Part shown: positions 36,156-46,695 of the stretch, piece by piece | Numbering within the stretch: the stretch's first letter is position 1 | Layout: the number at the start of each line of letters is the position of its first letter | Assembly: GCF_000472785.1 (NCBI RefSeq) | Contig: NZ_AXAL01000007.1 | Coordinates: 232,680 to 296,679 of the forward strand | Reading direction: 5' to 3' | DNA length: 64,000 nt | DNA from: Mesorhizobium loti CJ3sym | GTDB lineage: Bacteria; Pseudomonadota; Alphaproteobacteria; Rhizobiales; Rhizobiaceae | Program-made: the position numbers and the translations under genes | The notes under the pieces: model-generated | The model's input: only the letters and a program-made list of their open reading frames with translations | The model's database searches: none | Told to the model about the DNA's origin: nothing

Positions 36156-37409
36156 TCAGGTGACGGACTCCTTGACGGCGAAACGCGGATCCTTCCATGC
36201 GCCGGCGCGTAGAATGTCTTGCAGGACCTCAACCGCCAGCCACACATCCTTGTAGGCGACGTAGAGCGGCGTAAATCCGAAACGGATGGTGGACGGCGCG
36301 CGGAAGTCGCCGATCACACCGCGCTCAATCAAGGCTCGCATGACCTGATAGCCGTGATCGTGAAGGAACGACACCTGACTGCCACGCTTGGTCGCGTCGC
36401 GGATGGTTTCCAGCGTGAGACCATAGGCGCCGCACTTCGCTTCGACGAGTTGGATGAACAATTCGGTCAGTGCGACGCTCTTCTTCCGCAACGCATCCAT
36501 GTCGACATCGTCCCAGATGGCGAGCGCACCCTTGAGCGCCCGCATCGACAGGACGGGCTGCGTGCCGCAGAGAAAGCGGCGAATGCCGGTTCCTGCGACG
36601 TAACCGCGTTCAAACGCAAAGGGGCGGGCATGCCCCCACCAGCCGCTGAGCGGTTGGCTGATATCGCCATGATGACGTTGCGCGGCGTAGATAAAGGCCG
36701 GTGCGCCAGGACCGCCGTTGAGATACTTATACGTGCAGCCGATGGCGAAATCGGCATTCGCACGGTCGAGTTCGACGGGTAGAGCGCCTGCGGTATGGCA
36801 CAAATCCCAAATGATCAGCGCTCCGGCGGCATGAGCCTTGCGCGTCAGCGCCGCCATGTCGCGCAGTTCACCCGATTTGTAGTTGACGTGATTGACCAGC
36901 ACCACTGCTACGTTTTCGTCGATCAGCTCTTCGATGGTTGGCGCGTCGACGCCAGCCAGCCGCAGCAAGATGCCCTCTCGGGTCGAGGCGACGCCTTCGG
37001 CGATGTACAGATCGGTGGGAAAACTGTCGCCCTCGGCGACGATGACCGGCCGGCCTGGCCGCATGTTCAGCGCCGCATGCAGCACCTTGTAGATGTTGAT
37101 CGACGTCGTGTCGCAGACCACGGTCTGGCCGGCGGCGGCTCCGATCAGGCGTCCAAGTTGATCGCCGAGCTCCAGTGGCATCTCGAACCATCCGGCTGTG
37201 TTCCAGGCTCGGATGAGATCCTGGGCCCATTCCTGGGTTGCTGCTTTCTGCAGTTCGCCGAAGACGGCGTGGGACGCCGCGCCAAGTGAATTGCCGTCGA
37301 GATAGATCACCCCATCGGGCAGAATGAAACAATCGCGCATCGCTCGCAACGGATCCGCGGCATCCATTGCTTCGATTGCAGCGAGATCAGGAATTCCACT
37401 CATGGTCAT
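36156..37409 (-). CDS. kynU: Kynureninase
   Basis: 417 aa PLP enzyme that splits kynurenine to anthranilate and alanine. Recognised by IYLDGNSLGAASHAVF near the N-terminus, VCDTTSINIYKVLHAAL, IIWDLCHTAGALPVEL and the Schiff-base Lys in FAIGCTYKYLNGGPGAPAF. FTPLYVAYKDVW near the C-terminus is also typical. Last gene of the minus-strand unit ligase-kynA-kynU, 75 bases after kynA. Its product, anthranilate, can go to the CoA ligase in the same operon or, in principle, to tryptophan synthesis by trpD nearby. Confidence 0.95.
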   Translation of the reverse strand: MTMSGIPDLAAIEAMDAADPLRAMRDCFILPDGVIYLDGNSLGAASHAVFGELQKAATQEWAQDLIRAWNTAGWFEMPLELGDQLGRLIGAAAGQTVVCDTTSINIYKVLHAALNMRPGRPVIVAEGDSFPTDLYIAEGVASTREGILLRLAGVDAPTIEELIDENVAVVLVNHVNYKSGELRDMAALTRKAHAAGALIIWDLCHTAGALPVELDRANADFAIGCTYKYLNGGPGAPAFIYAAQRHHGDISQPLSGWWGHARPFAFERGYVAGTGIRRFLCGTQPVLSMRALKGALAIWDDVDMDALRKKSVALTELFIQLVEAKCGAYGLTLETIRDATKRGSQVSFLHDHGYQVMRALIERGVIGDFRAPSTIRFGFTPLYVAYKDVWLAVEVLQDILRAGAWKDPRFAVKESVT

Positions 37410-37484
37410 TCAGTCCTTGCTTATTCGCGACGGATCCCTGCCACTATGACATCCGCCCGGTGCCATTGTTCTCGATCGATGATT

Positions 37485-38321
37485 TCAGAGCCGGGTGCGG
37501 ACCGTCCAGAGCTCGGGAAACAGCACGACCTCAAGCATCTTCTTCAGATAGGACGCGCCTGACGTGCCGCCGGTGCCGCGTTTCATGCCGATGATGCGTT
37601 CAACCGTGGTGACATGGTTGAAGCGCCAGCGACGGAAATAGTCCTCGAAATCGACCAGTTTCTCGGCCAGTTCGTAAAACATCCAATAGCGCTGCGGATC
37701 GCGGTAGACGGTCTGCCAGGCGACCAGGACCTCTTCATTCTCGGTGCGGGTTTCGCGCCAGTCGGTGCGCTTGGCGTCGGCGCCGATGTCGAACCCGTTG
37801 CGCGCCAGAAGCAGCAAAGTTTCGTCGTAGAGCGACGGCTCGGCGAGGATCGCTTCCAGCTTGCCGCTGAGGTCCGGCCGGTGCTTGTGGGGGCCAAGCA
37901 TCGCAAGGTTGCGGTTGCCGGCCATGAATTCGATGGCGCGATACTGCCAGGACTGGAAGCCCGAGGATTGGCCGAGCGCGTCGCGGAACTCGGTGTATTC
38001 GCTGGGGGTCATGGTGCGCAGCACGTCCCAGGCGTTGTTGAGCTGCTCGAAAATGCGGGCGACGCGCGACAGCATCTTGAAGCTAGGCTCGAGCCGATCG
38101 GCGCGGATGGAGCGGATCGCGGCACCAATCTCGTGCAAAGCGAGCTTCATCCAGAGTTCGGAGGTCTGGTGCTGGATGATGAACAGCATCTCGTCATGCG
38201 CCGAAGATAGCGGCGTCTGCGCCTCCAGCACTTTTTCCAGATGCAGATAGTCGCTGTAGGACATGCGCTCCTTGAACGACATCTGCGCGCCTTCGGACGC
38301 CGGATCGTAGGGCTCGCTCAA
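37485..38321 (-). CDS. kynA: Tryptophan 2,3-dioxygenase
   Basis: 278 aa haem dioxygenase that opens the tryptophan indole ring to N-formylkynurenine. Signature stretches are [34 protein letters not shown] (substrate pocket) and [21 protein letters not shown], which carries the proximal haem His and the substrate-binding GTGG loop. The proposed start is TTG 38321, which overlaps the upstream ligase stop as TTGA and gives [16 protein letters not shown] 38282 is a more conservative alternative (265 aa). Overlap with the ligase indicates coupled translation. Confidence 0.94.
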   Translation of the reverse strand: MSEPYDPASEGAQMSFKERMSYSDYLHLEKVLEAQTPLSSAHDEMLFIIQHQTSELWMKLALHEIGAAIRSIRADRLEPSFKMLSRVARIFEQLNNAWDVLRTMTPSEYTEFRDALGQSSGFQSWQYRAIEFMAGNRNLAMLGPHKHRPDLSGKLEAILAEPSLYDETLLLLARNGFDIGADAKRTDWRETRTENEEVLVAWQTVYRDPQRYWMFYELAEKLVDFEDYFRRWRFNHVTTVERIIGMKRGTGGTSGASYLKKMLEVVLFPELWTVRTRL

Positions 38322-39943
38322 TTGATTTTCTCCATGCGCAGCCGGAAGCGCTGGATCTTGCCGGTCTGCGTCTTGGGAAGGGCGGCGATGAATTTGACCG
38401 AGCGCGGATATTTGTAGGGCGCAATGGTTGCCTTGACGTGGTCCTGCAGGCGCTTGATGGTCAGCGCGTCGGGCGAAACACCTGGCACCAGCACGACATG
38501 CGCCTCGACGATCTCGCCGCGTTCGGCGTCCCTGGCGCCGATCACAGCGCATTCGGCGACATCGGGATGCGACAGCAGTGCTGCCTCGACCTCGGGCCCG
38601 GCGATGTTGTAGCCGGCGCTGACGATCATGTCGTCGGAGCGCGCGGCGAAATGGAAGAAACCGTCCTCGTCCTGGGTAAAAGTGTCGCCGGTGAGGTTCC
38701 AGCCGTCGCGCACATACTCCTTCTGCCTGTCGTCGGCCATGTAGCGGCAGCCGGTCGGGCCGCGCACTGCCAGCCGTCCGGTCTCGCCGCGCGGCACCTC
38801 GCGCATCGCGTCGTCGACGATGCGCGCCTCGTAGCCGCCGACCGGTTTACCTGTGGAAGCAGGCTTCATGTCGTCAAAGCGGTTGGTGATGAAGATGTGC
38901 AGCATTTCAGTGGCGCCGATGCCGTCGAGGATCGGCTTACCGGTCTTTTTCGTCCACTCTTCAAAGACCGGAGCGGGCAATGTTTCGCCCGCCGAAACGG
39001 CAACGCGCAGCGATGACAGGTCTGCCCCTTCATCCATGGCCTTCAGCATCGCGCGATAGGCGGTCGGCGCGGTGAAGGAGATGGTCGCTTTGTAGGTCTC
39101 GATGATGTGGATCATGTTGGGCGGCGTCGCCTGTTCCAGCAGCGTTGCCGCGGCACCGAAGCGCAGGGGAAAGATGGCGAGCCCGCCAAGGCCGAAGGTG
39201 AAGGCGAGTGGCGGCGAGCCGACAAAGATGTCGTCCGGCGTCACCTGCAGAATCTCGCGGGCGTAGGCGTCGGCGATGATCAGCAGGTCGCGGTGGAAAT
39301 GCATCGTCGCCTTCGGCACGCCCGTCGTGCCCGAGGTGAAGCCGAGCAGGGCGACATCGTCGCGGCCGGTGTTGACGGCGGTGAAGGTGACCGGCTTGTC
39401 GAGGGCAGCACGATCGAGTTCGGCATCATGGTTGGCGGTGCCATCGAAGCCGATGACCTGCTTGAGGAACGCGCTGTTCTTGGCGCAGGCGGTCATCTCG
39501 TCCATCAGCCTGGTGTCGCAAAGGGCAATCGTGATCTCCGCCTTTTCGACGATCTTGGTGAGTTCGCCGGCACGCAGCATCGGCATGGTGTTGACGACCA
39601 CGGCGCCGACCTTGGTGGCGGCCAGCCAGCAGGCGACCATTGCGGGGTTGTTGGCGGAGCGGATCAGCACCCGGTTGCCCGGCTTGACGCCGTAATTCTC
39701 GACCAGCGCGTGGGCGAGCCTGTTCGTCCAGTCGGACAGTTCCTTGTAGGTGCGGCGGCGGCCATTGCCGATCAGGGCGGTGTGATCGCCAAGGCCCTTC
39801 TCGACCAGCCTGTCCGTCAATTCGACACCGGCGTTGAGGCGTTCCGGATAGTCGAAGCCGTCGAGCAGGATATCAGGCCATTGATCCGGCGGCGGCAGAT
39901 GATCGCGCGTGAAAGTGTCGATATGCGCTGAAGGCCCAAGCAT
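38318..39943 (-). CDS. Acyl-CoA synthetase (AMP-binding), probable 2-aminobenzoate-CoA ligase
   Basis: 541 aa adenylate-forming enzyme. The P-loop-like motif [19 protein letters not shown], the [12 protein letters not shown] motif, the [23 protein letters not shown] hinge region and the C-terminal catalytic Lys in [14 protein letters not shown] are present. It resembles benzoate/2-aminobenzoate-CoA ligases. Because it opens an operon with kynA and kynU, which make anthranilate, anthranilate is the best substrate guess; benzoate or salicylate remain possible. Start ATG 39943. The 310 bases upstream separate it from the divergent formamidase. Confidence 0.85.
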   Translation of the reverse strand: MLGPSAHIDTFTRDHLPPPDQWPDILLDGFDYPERLNAGVELTDRLVEKGLGDHTALIGNGRRRTYKELSDWTNRLAHALVENYGVKPGNRVLIRSANNPAMVACWLAATKVGAVVVNTMPMLRAGELTKIVEKAEITIALCDTRLMDEMTACAKNSAFLKQVIGFDGTANHDAELDRAALDKPVTFTAVNTGRDDVALLGFTSGTTGVPKATMHFHRDLLIIADAYAREILQVTPDDIFVGSPPLAFTFGLGGLAIFPLRFGAAATLLEQATPPNMIHIIETYKATISFTAPTAYRAMLKAMDEGADLSSLRVAVSAGETLPAPVFEEWTKKTGKPILDGIGATEMLHIFITNRFDDMKPASTGKPVGGYEARIVDDAMREVPRGETGRLAVRGPTGCRYMADDRQKEYVRDGWNLTGDTFTQDEDGFFHFAARSDDMIVSAGYNIAGPEVEAALLSHPDVAECAVIGARDAERGEIVEAHVVLVPGVSPDALTIKRLQDHVKATIAPYKYPRSVKFIAALPKTQTGKIQRFRLRMEKIN

Positions 39944-40253
39944 GTCGCCGCCATCCCATCTGCTGCCTGGCCAGTGCGCGAAGCATCTGTCCGAGGTGGT
40001 GGATCTGAAGTTCCCATCTTTTCGCGAGAGGCTTCGTGCAGCCAGCTACGTCTGTTCGAGACACCACCGGCAAAGGTGGCCATCCGCAGGTTTGGACAGC
40101 ACAGCAGACCTCCCATTGTCGCTGTTCGTGGGGCAGGATCGCACCAGTCGAAATTTGTTTCAAGCCTAAAATGTTTTTGCCTGGAACGTCGATGCATGGC
40201 ATGGTGGCGGCGATTGCTGGCGCTGAAACGGACGCGCTTTGGGGAGGGTGCCG
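39944..40253. other. Divergent promoter region, 310 bases, no gene seen
   Basis: Lies between the divergent ligase and formamidase genes and must hold both promoters. Open frames here are overlapping high-GC reading frames without ribosome sites or family similarity. I found no clear operator palindrome. A purine-rich GGGGAGGG (40241-40248) is the ribosome site of the formamidase gene. Confidence 0.4.
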
Positions 40254-41084
40254 ATGCCTGGACATCGCATTGCCGATTGGAACAATGCCTATGCCAATGG
40301 CGCGAACATCGCCGGCAGCAACCGTTGGCCGGCCGCGTGGGCAGAACCGGCGCAAGCCTTTCGTGACGCGCTGTCGGCGCAGGGCCGGGCACGCATCGAC
40401 ATCGCCTATGGCGACCGACCGCGCAATCGGCTCGATCTTTTCCTTCCGGCGACGGCTCCCAAGGGGCTCGTCGTCTTCATCCATGGCGGTTACTGGCTGG
40501 AGTCCGACAAGAGCACCTGGTCACACCTGGCCAAAGGCGCGGTCAGCAACGGCTTCGCCGTGGCGATGCCGTCCTACACGCTGTGCCCGGACATCCGTAT
40601 CGCCGGCATTGTCCGCGAAATTGGCGCGGCGATCGACACGGCGGCGGCGATGGTCGGGGGACCGTTGATGCTGACCGGACATTCGGCCGGCGGACATCTC
40701 GCCAGCCGCATGGTGACAACGTCAACGTTTCTGGCCGCCGATGTGGCAAAGCGCATACGCCACGTCGTCTCGATTTCAGGCCTGCATGACCTGCGCCCGC
40801 TGATGCGCATAGGCATGAACGCGGCTCTGGCAATCGATGAGGCTGAAGCCCTGGCGGAAAGCCCGGCGCTGCTGCGCCCCATGGAGGGTGTTCGCATCAC
40901 CTGCTGGGCCGGCGGCGGTGAGCGCTCGGAGTTCCTGCGCCAGAATGCGCTGCTGGCCAACATCTGGACCGGTCTTGGCGCCACGACCTGCACGGTGGTC
41001 GAACCCGACCGGCATCATTACGACGTTGTCGATGGGCTTGCCGATCCGGCACATGCGCTGACGCGGACCTTGATCTCGGAATAG
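40254..41084 (+). CDS. Alpha/beta hydrolase, probable kynurenine formamidase (AFMID type)
   Basis: 276 aa alpha/beta hydrolase. The motif VVFIHGGYW is the oxyanion-hole motif of the eukaryotic-type arylformamidases, the nucleophile Ser is in LTGHSAGGHLASR, and a C-terminal His is in EPDRHHYDVVDG; an Asp is expected between. It would turn N-formylkynurenine to kynurenine, filling the only gap between kynA and kynU. It is not the bacterial cyclase-fold KynB. ATG 40254 follows GGGGAGGG; TTG 40239 is in frame. Carboxylesterase on other substrates is the alternative. Confidence 0.8.
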   Translation: MPGHRIADWNNAYANGANIAGSNRWPAAWAEPAQAFRDALSAQGRARIDIAYGDRPRNRLDLFLPATAPKGLVVFIHGGYWLESDKSTWSHLAKGAVSNGFAVAMPSYTLCPDIRIAGIVREIGAAIDTAAAMVGGPLMLTGHSAGGHLASRMVTTSTFLAADVAKRIRHVVSISGLHDLRPLMRIGMNAALAIDEAEALAESPALLRPMEGVRITCWAGGGERSEFLRQNALLANIWTGLGATTCTVVEPDRHHYDVVDGLADPAHALTRTLISE

Positions 41085-41121
41085 AAGGGATCATTTTCTG
41101 TAATTCTATCAGTTGGTTATA

Positions 41122-41140
41122 TTGCGCTACTTCAGCGCAA
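41122..41140 (-). terminator. Weak hairpin at the end of moeA
   Basis: TTGCGCT (41122-41128) and AGCGCAA (41134-41140) pair around ACTTC. The moeA stop lies in it, and A/T-rich sequence follows on the minus strand but without a real T-run, so termination here is only plausible. Confidence 0.3.
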
Positions 41141-42337
41141 CATCAGGACCCTGCAAGGGTCTCCGGTCGCGGATGCAGAGGCAAATGGCGCCCGCACGAT
41201 CAACCCGTTGGCGTCGGCCAGCATCCTCAGCATCGAGGAATCCTGGATGTTGAACGGCGTCGCCACCAGCCCGGAATCGTCTTCCCTGACCACCGCCCGC
41301 ACATAATCCTGGCGCAGGTCGTTGGCCGGCATTGCGGCGCCCAATCGTGCCGGACGAATGTCCTGACGATGATTGCGGCCGCCGAGCCTGGCCAGGAGCG
41401 GCTTCAGGAACAATTGCGAGCAGACCAGGCTGGCCACCGGGTTACCGGGCAAGCCGATGCACCTGATGTTGCCGAGGCGGCCGAACATCAGCGGCTTGCC
41501 GGGGCGCATGGCGATCTTCCAGAAGCCGAGCGCCATGCCTTCGCCAGTCAGCACGTCATGGATCAAGTCGTGGTCGCCGACCGAGGCGCCGCCAAGCGTG
41601 ACGATGACATCCGCACCGGCCGCGACGGCTTTGTGCACCAGCGCGGCAATTGCCTCTTTGCGATCGGGGGCAATGCCGAGATCGAGAGCACGAGCGCCGA
41701 CCGATTGCGCAGCGGCAGCAACACCATAGGCGTTGGACGAGATGATCTGATCCGGCCCGAGCTCGCTGCCCGGCGGCAGCAACTCGTCTCCGGTAGCGAT
41801 GATGGCGACTAGCGGCCGCCTGACCACTGTGACCACGGGATGGTTGGCCGACGCGGCCAGCGAAAGCGCCGCCGGGTCGAGCAAGCGGCCTTTCTCCAGC
41901 AAGACGTCGCCTTTGGAAAAGTCGAGGCCGATACGGCGGATGTTGCGCCATTCCGCTGTCGGTTCGATCACTTCGATATGGCCGCCGCCGAGATCCCGGA
42001 CGTTTTCCTGGATGACGATGGTGTCGGCGCCGTCAGGCAGCGGAGCGCCGGTGAAGATGCGTACCGCCTGGCGCTCGCCGACAGTGCCGTCAAAGCCACG
42101 CCCGGCCGGCGCCATGCCGATCACCGAGAGTTTCGACGGTACTGAGGCCACATCGGCGGTGCGGATAGCATAGCCGTCCATGGCCGAGGCGTTGAAGGGC
42201 GGCTGGGTGCGAAGTGCCACGACCGGTTCAGCGAGAACGCGATCCACGGCCTCGAACAGAGGGACACCTTCGCCGGCCAGGGGGGCTGAACCATCAAGCA
42301 GGCGTTCGAGTGCTTCCGCGACCGGAACCAGCGCCAT
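41132..42337 (-). CDS. moeA: Molybdopterin molybdenumtransferase MoeA
   Basis: 401 aa enzyme inserting molybdate into adenylylated molybdopterin. Domain order is normal: N-terminal FNASAMDGYAIR, MPAGRGFDGTVG-type beta-domain, then the MoCF-binding core IATGDELLPPGSELGPDQIISSN and VTLGGASVGDHD, followed by GLPGNPVASLV and a C-terminal beta-barrel. Last gene of ppiD-trpD-trpC-moaC-moeA; its ATG shares one base with the moaC stop. Confidence 0.96.
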   Translation of the reverse strand: MALVPVAEALERLLDGSAPLAGEGVPLFEAVDRVLAEPVVALRTQPPFNASAMDGYAIRTADVASVPSKLSVIGMAPAGRGFDGTVGERQAVRIFTGAPLPDGADTIVIQENVRDLGGGHIEVIEPTAEWRNIRRIGLDFSKGDVLLEKGRLLDPAALSLAASANHPVVTVVRRPLVAIIATGDELLPPGSELGPDQIISSNAYGVAAAAQSVGARALDLGIAPDRKEAIAALVHKAVAAGADVIVTLGGASVGDHDLIHDVLTGEGMALGFWKIAMRPGKPLMFGRLGNIRCIGLPGNPVASLVCSQLFLKPLLARLGGRNHRQDIRPARLGAAMPANDLRQDYVRAVVREDDSGLVATPFNIQDSSMLRMLADANGLIVRAPFASASATGDPCRVLMLR

Positions 42338-42834
42338 CAGGCGCCTGCCGCATGTTCGGTGGCCTTGTAGTCGCCTGACTTGCCGCCGGTCTTTTCGACC
42401 AATCGGATGCCGGAGATGACCATGGCGCGGTCCACCGCCTTTGCCATGTCGTAAATGGTCAGGCAGGCCACGGACGCGGCGGTCAGCGCTTCCATCTCGA
42501 CGCCGGTCTTGCCGGTGACGCGCGCCAAGGCGGTGACCTTCAGGCCCGGCAGCGCATGGTCGGGCTCGATGTCGACGGAAACCTTGGTCAGGAGCAACGG
42601 ATGGCAGAGCGGGATCAGCTCATGCGTCTTCTTCGCCGCCATAATGCCGGCGATGCGCGCCGTGCCGAGCACATCGCCTTTCTTGGCGTTGCCGGCGAGA
42701 ATGGTCTTCAGCGTCTCGGGCTGCATCGAAACAAAGCCTTCGGCGATCGCGGTTCGCGTCGTCTCTTCCTTGTCGCCGACATCGACCATATTGGCCTCGC
42801 CCTGCGCGCCGAGATGGGTAAGGGCTGATGTCAT
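42337..42834 (-). CDS. moaC: Cyclic pyranopterin monophosphate synthase MoaC
   Basis: 165 aa. Completes the first step of molybdenum cofactor synthesis together with MoaA, rearranging 3',8-cyclo-GTP to cPMP. Seen are [40 protein letters not shown] with the catalytic Lys-His region, and [20 protein letters not shown]. It overlaps moeA by one base and starts two bases after trpC, so it is in the same operon. Confidence 0.97.
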   Translation of the reverse strand: MTSALTHLGAQGEANMVDVGDKEETTRTAIAEGFVSMQPETLKTILAGNAKKGDVLGTARIAGIMAAKKTHELIPLCHPLLLTKVSVDIEPDHALPGLKVTALARVTGKTGVEMEALTAASVACLTIYDMAKAVDRAMVISGIRLVEKTGGKSGDYKATEHAAGA

Positions 42835-42836
42835 TC

Positions 42837-43649
42837 TCAGACGGCCTCGGCTGATACCTTGCCCGTCAAAAGCAGGCGCGTGGCCGCGGTGACATCCTCT
42901 TGCCGCATCAGGCTCTCGCCGACGAGGAAGGTGCCGATGCCGGTCTTCTGCATCCTGAGGCAGTCGTCATGGGTGAAAATACCGCTCTCGCTGACCAGCA
43001 AGCGGCCGCCCGGCACCATCGGTGCCAGCCGCTCCGAGGTTTTAAGGCTGGTTTCGAACGTTCTCAGATTGCGGTTGTTGATGCCGATCAGCTGCGACGA
43101 GAGTTTTACCGCGCGCAGCGTCTCGGCCTCGTCATGCACCTCGATCAGCGCATCCATGCCGAGTTCGAATGCGGTCGCTTCCAATTCGCTCGCCAGGGTG
43201 TCGTCGACGCTGGCCATGATGATCAGGATAGCATCAGCGCCCCAGGCGCGAGCCTCATAGACCTGATAGGGGTCGAACAGGAAATCCTTGCGTAGCGCGG
43301 GCAGGGCGACGGCTGCCCGTGCCTTGGTGAGGAATTCCGGCGCACCCTGGAAGGACGGCGCATCGGTCAACACCGAAAGACAGGCGGCGCCACCTTTCTC
43401 ATAGGCCTGCGCCAGCGCCGGTGGATCGAAGTCGGCCCGGATCAACCCTTTGGAGGGGCTCGCCTTTTTGATTTCGGCTATCAGGGCAAAGTTGCCCGAC
43501 CTGCGCTTCGCCTCGAGTGCCGCAAGAAAGCCGCGCGGTGCGTCGGCATCCTTGGCTCGCGCCTTGATCTCGGCCAGCGGTATCAGTGCCTTGGCGGCGG
43601 CGATCTCGTCGCGCTTGTAGGCTTCGATCTTGCGCAAAATGTCAGACAC
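42837..43649 (-). CDS. trpC: Indole-3-glycerol phosphate synthase
   Basis: 270 aa TIM-barrel enzyme of tryptophan synthesis. The signature [18 protein letters not shown] carries the catalytic Lys; [24 protein letters not shown] and [12 protein letters not shown] follow in the correct order. Monofunctional (not fused to TrpF). Three bases separate it from trpD. It sits some 5 kb from genes that degrade tryptophan. Confidence 0.97.
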   Translation of the reverse strand: MSDILRKIEAYKRDEIAAAKALIPLAEIKARAKDADAPRGFLAALEAKRRSGNFALIAEIKKASPSKGLIRADFDPPALAQAYEKGGAACLSVLTDAPSFQGAPEFLTKARAAVALPALRKDFLFDPYQVYEARAWGADAILIIMASVDDTLASELEATAFELGMDALIEVHDEAETLRAVKLSSQLIGINNRNLRTFETSLKTSERLAPMVPGGRLLVSESGIFTHDDCLRMQKTGIGTFLVGESLMRQEDVTAATRLLLTGKVSAEAV

Positions 43650-43652
43650 GGT

Positions 43653-44663
43653 TCACCCGTTAGAAATTTCGACCAGATGATCGAGCACCTGCAGCGCCCG
43701 GCCGCTGTCGATGGCTTGCGCGGCGAGCGCGATGCCGTCACCAAGCGTCGTTGCCTTGCCCGCGATCACCAATCCAGCGCCAGCATTCATCAGTACGGTG
43801 TCGCGATAGGCGCCGGCAGCGCCACCCAGCATATCGCGCAATGCCTTGGCATTGTAGGCGGCGTCACCGCCGCGCAGCTCGTCCTTGGTGTGACGCTTCA
43901 GCCCGACCTCGTCCGGGGTCAGCGTGAAGCTGCGGATCTCGCCGCCGATCAGTTCCGCCACCTGCGTCTCGCCGGTGGTGGTGATTTCGTCATAGCCGTC
44001 GCCATGAACGACCCAGGCATGCTCTGTGCCCAGCGCCTTCAATGTCTCAGCGATCGGCAGGATCCATTCGGGCAGGAACACACCGACCATCTGCCGCTTT
44101 ACGCCCGCCGGATTAGAGAGCGGCCCGAGCAGGTTGAAAATGGTGCGGGTGCCGAGCTCGACGCGGGTCGGGCCGACATGCTTCATCGCCGGATGGTGCG
44201 CGGGGGCGAACATGAAGCCGAGACCGGTCTCCCTGATGCAGCCGCTGATCGTTTCCGGTGAGATATCAATCTTGAGCCCAAGGGCGATCAGGACGTCGGC
44301 AGCGCCGGTCAGCGAGGACAGGCCGCGATTGCCGTGCTTGGCGACTGGAACGCCACTGCCGGCGATGACGAACGCCGATGCCGTCGAAATGTTGACGCTG
44401 TGGGAATTGTCGCCGCCGGTGCCGACGATATCGATCGCGCCGGCGGGCGCCTCGACGCGAAGCATTTTGGCCCGCATCGTGGCGACAGCGCCCGAAATCT
44501 CGCTCACCGTTTCACCGCGCACGCGCAGCGCCATCAGGAAGCCGCCGATCTGCCCGGGGGTCGCATCGCCAGACATGATGATGTCGAAGGCCTCGCGCGC
44601 TTCCTCAAAGGAAAGCGCGGTGCCGCCCGCAACCTTGGCGATATGGGTTTTCAGCGCGCTCAT
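43653..44663 (-). CDS. trpD: Anthranilate phosphoribosyltransferase
   Basis: 336 aa. Joins anthranilate and PRPP. The PRPP loop [21 protein letters not shown] is intact, followed by [18 protein letters not shown] and the Lys/Asp-Glu metal region ([11 protein letters not shown]). Its ATG overlaps the ppiD stop by four bases. It competes, in principle, with the 2-aminobenzoate-CoA ligase for the anthranilate formed by kynureninase. Confidence 0.97.
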   Translation of the reverse strand: MSALKTHIAKVAGGTALSFEEAREAFDIIMSGDATPGQIGGFLMALRVRGETVSEISGAVATMRAKMLRVEAPAGAIDIVGTGGDNSHSVNISTASAFVIAGSGVPVAKHGNRGLSSLTGAADVLIALGLKIDISPETISGCIRETGLGFMFAPAHHPAMKHVGPTRVELGTRTIFNLLGPLSNPAGVKRQMVGVFLPEWILPIAETLKALGTEHAWVVHGDGYDEITTTGETQVAELIGGEIRSFTLTPDEVGLKRHTKDELRGGDAAYNAKALRDMLGGAAGAYRDTVLMNAGAGLVIAGKATTLGDGIALAAQAIDSGRALQVLDHLVEISNG

Positions 44664-46552
44664 CGGGTCGAGGCTTGGGCAACTGCGGCCTGGTCGATGC
44701 GGACGTCGTACTGCGTCTGCAACTGCGCCACCAATTGGTCGAGCAAATCGTCCGACATGCCGGAAGTGAAGGATTTCTGCGCATCCTGAGGCACCGAGCT
44801 GGCATCGGCCCCGGCGGGTTCGAAGACTTCGGCGACCTTGAACAGGATCTGTCCGTCGCCGGTGGGCGAGGGGATCAAGCCGGTGCCGCCTTCGCCGACA
44901 CCGAACATGACGGCCGCGCCCTCCTTGCCGAAATCGGCATCGTCGGCTTCACGCTTCAGGCCGCGCTTGGTCTGTTTGTCCAGCTTGAGCTCGCCGGCGA
45001 TGACGTCAAGCGTCGCACCAGCCTTGAGCCGCTTTTCAAGTTCGCCCGCCTTGGCGGCGAGTCGCTTGGTCGTCTCTGCCGCCGTCCAGTCGGCGACGAC
45101 TTTCTTGCGGACCTCATCCAGTGTCCGGTCGCGGGCCGGCGTGACCGAACCAACCTCATAGAAGACGAAGCCGTTGTCGGCCGTGGTCAGCGCCTCGTTT
45201 TCGGTGTTGGGTTCGGCGTCAAACACGGCCTTGATCAAATCCGGCGATTCCGGCAGGTCCTTGACGATGGAGCCGTCCGGCCGGAGGCCACTGCGATCAA
45301 TGGCGTCGATGGTGACGTCCTTCAGCTTCAGCTTGGTGGCCGCGTCGGCCAGCGAACTGCCGGAGGCGCGGGTGTCTTCGTAGCTGTCGTGCACATCCAA
45401 AAGGATGCGGTTTGCCTCGCCTAGCGCCAGGTCCTTCTTGATCTGGTCGGAGACCTCAGTGAGCGGCTTCACCACCTCGGGCTTGATCTCGGTGACGCGC
45501 AGCAGCACCGGGCCAAAGGTGCCCTGAACGACCTGGCTGACTTCGTTGGCGTTGAGCGCGAAGGCGGCATCGGCAACCGCCTTGTCGGCGATCTTGTCCC
45601 TGGCGAGCGTGCCAAGCAGCGTGTCGGCGGGGGTCTTGCCTTCGGCGGTCACCAGCTTTTCGAAAGTGGCGCCGGCCTTGAGCGAATCGAGCGCGGCCTT
45701 GGCCGCATCCGGCGTTTTGAACACAAGCTGCTCGATGGTGCGCATTTCAGGCGTGGTGTAGCGCGCCTTGTTCTTGTTGTAGTCGTCGCTGACCTGTTGG
45801 TCGGTAACTGCGGTCGTATCCGCGATGTCCGCCGGCTCGAGGCGGACATAGGAGAATTTGCGGTATTCGGGTGCGGCGTAGGTTTTCTTGTTGGCCTCGA
45901 AATAGGCCGACAGCACGCTGTCGCTCGGTGCCTCGATCGGCTGGACGAGCGTCTTTGGCAACGCCAGGTAATCGACGGTGCGGTCCTCGCCGCGATAGAG
46001 CGCCACAGCCTTGAAGAACGTGTCCGGCGCCTTGAGGCCGTCCGAGACCGCCTCGACGATCTGCTGGCGCACCGCCACCTGGGCTTTGTTCTTCAAATAG
46101 TCCTCCGGCCGCATGCCGAGATCGCGAAGCCGCGCCTCGAAGACCCTGCGGTCGAACTGACCGCCGGGGCCCTGGAAGGCGGGTTCCTCTCGCGTCAGTT
46201 CGGCCAGTTTATCCTTGGAAAATCCCAAGCCAAGCTTGCGCGCCTGTTCGTCGAGAACAGCACCGGAAACGAGCTGCGCCAGCACCGTGTTGTCGATGCC
46301 AAGTGCCTTTGCCTGTTCGTGAGTGAGGCGCTGACCGAACTGCTGCGACATCACGGCAAGCTGGCGATCATAGGCGAGGCGGTACTCGTTGATCGATACT
46401 TTGGTGCCACCCGCTGTTATCACCGAATCGTGGCCGGCAAAGCCGCCCATCAACCGTCCGGAGATGCCCCAGGCGGCGAAACTGACCACCAGCAGCGAAA
46501 GCAAGGTCTTCGCGACCCAGGTACCCGCCGCGCTTCTCAATATACCAAGCAT
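44660..46552 (-). CDS. ppiD: PpiD/SurA-type periplasmic folding chaperone (peptidyl-prolyl isomerase)
   Basis: 630 aa. One membrane helix near residues 14-34 ([18 protein letters not shown]) anchors it, with the bulk in the periplasm. A SurA-N-like helical chaperone domain (about 45-180) is followed by a parvulin-like PPIase region (about 250-370, [12 protein letters not shown] onwards) and a long C-terminal helical domain. PpiD in E. coli helps proteins leaving the Sec translocon. The parvulin motif residues look weak, so chaperone rather than isomerase activity is likely. First gene of the operon; divergent from tpiA. Confidence 0.9.
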   Translation of the reverse strand: MLGILRSAAGTWVAKTLLSLLVVSFAAWGISGRLMGGFAGHDSVITAGGTKVSINEYRLAYDRQLAVMSQQFGQRLTHEQAKALGIDNTVLAQLVSGAVLDEQARKLGLGFSKDKLAELTREEPAFQGPGGQFDRRVFEARLRDLGMRPEDYLKNKAQVAVRQQIVEAVSDGLKAPDTFFKAVALYRGEDRTVDYLALPKTLVQPIEAPSDSVLSAYFEANKKTYAAPEYRKFSYVRLEPADIADTTAVTDQQVSDDYNKNKARYTTPEMRTIEQLVFKTPDAAKAALDSLKAGATFEKLVTAEGKTPADTLLGTLARDKIADKAVADAAFALNANEVSQVVQGTFGPVLLRVTEIKPEVVKPLTEVSDQIKKDLALGEANRILLDVHDSYEDTRASGSSLADAATKLKLKDVTIDAIDRSGLRPDGSIVKDLPESPDLIKAVFDAEPNTENEALTTADNGFVFYEVGSVTPARDRTLDEVRKKVVADWTAAETTKRLAAKAGELEKRLKAGATLDVIAGELKLDKQTKRGLKREADDADFGKEGAAVMFGVGEGGTGLIPSPTGDGQILFKVAEVFEPAGADASSVPQDAQKSFTSGMSDDLLDQLVAQLQTQYDVRIDQAAVAQASTR

Positions 46553-46695
46553 GGTTACTTCCGATTTATGCGCATTTTCGCATGCGCCGAGTCTGAAACA
46601 AGCGCAATAGCGCCCTTCCGGCCCACTGTCGATTGCTTTGTGGCCTGATTTTGGTAGTGAGGGCCAGAGCCTGATATTGCCCGGAGAAGCAGACC

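Noticed and set aside
39873..40484. 203-codon minus-strand frame across the ligase/formamidase gap
   Set aside because: Overlaps both recognised genes in the wrong frames and has Arg/Cys-rich content typical of non-coding high-GC frames.
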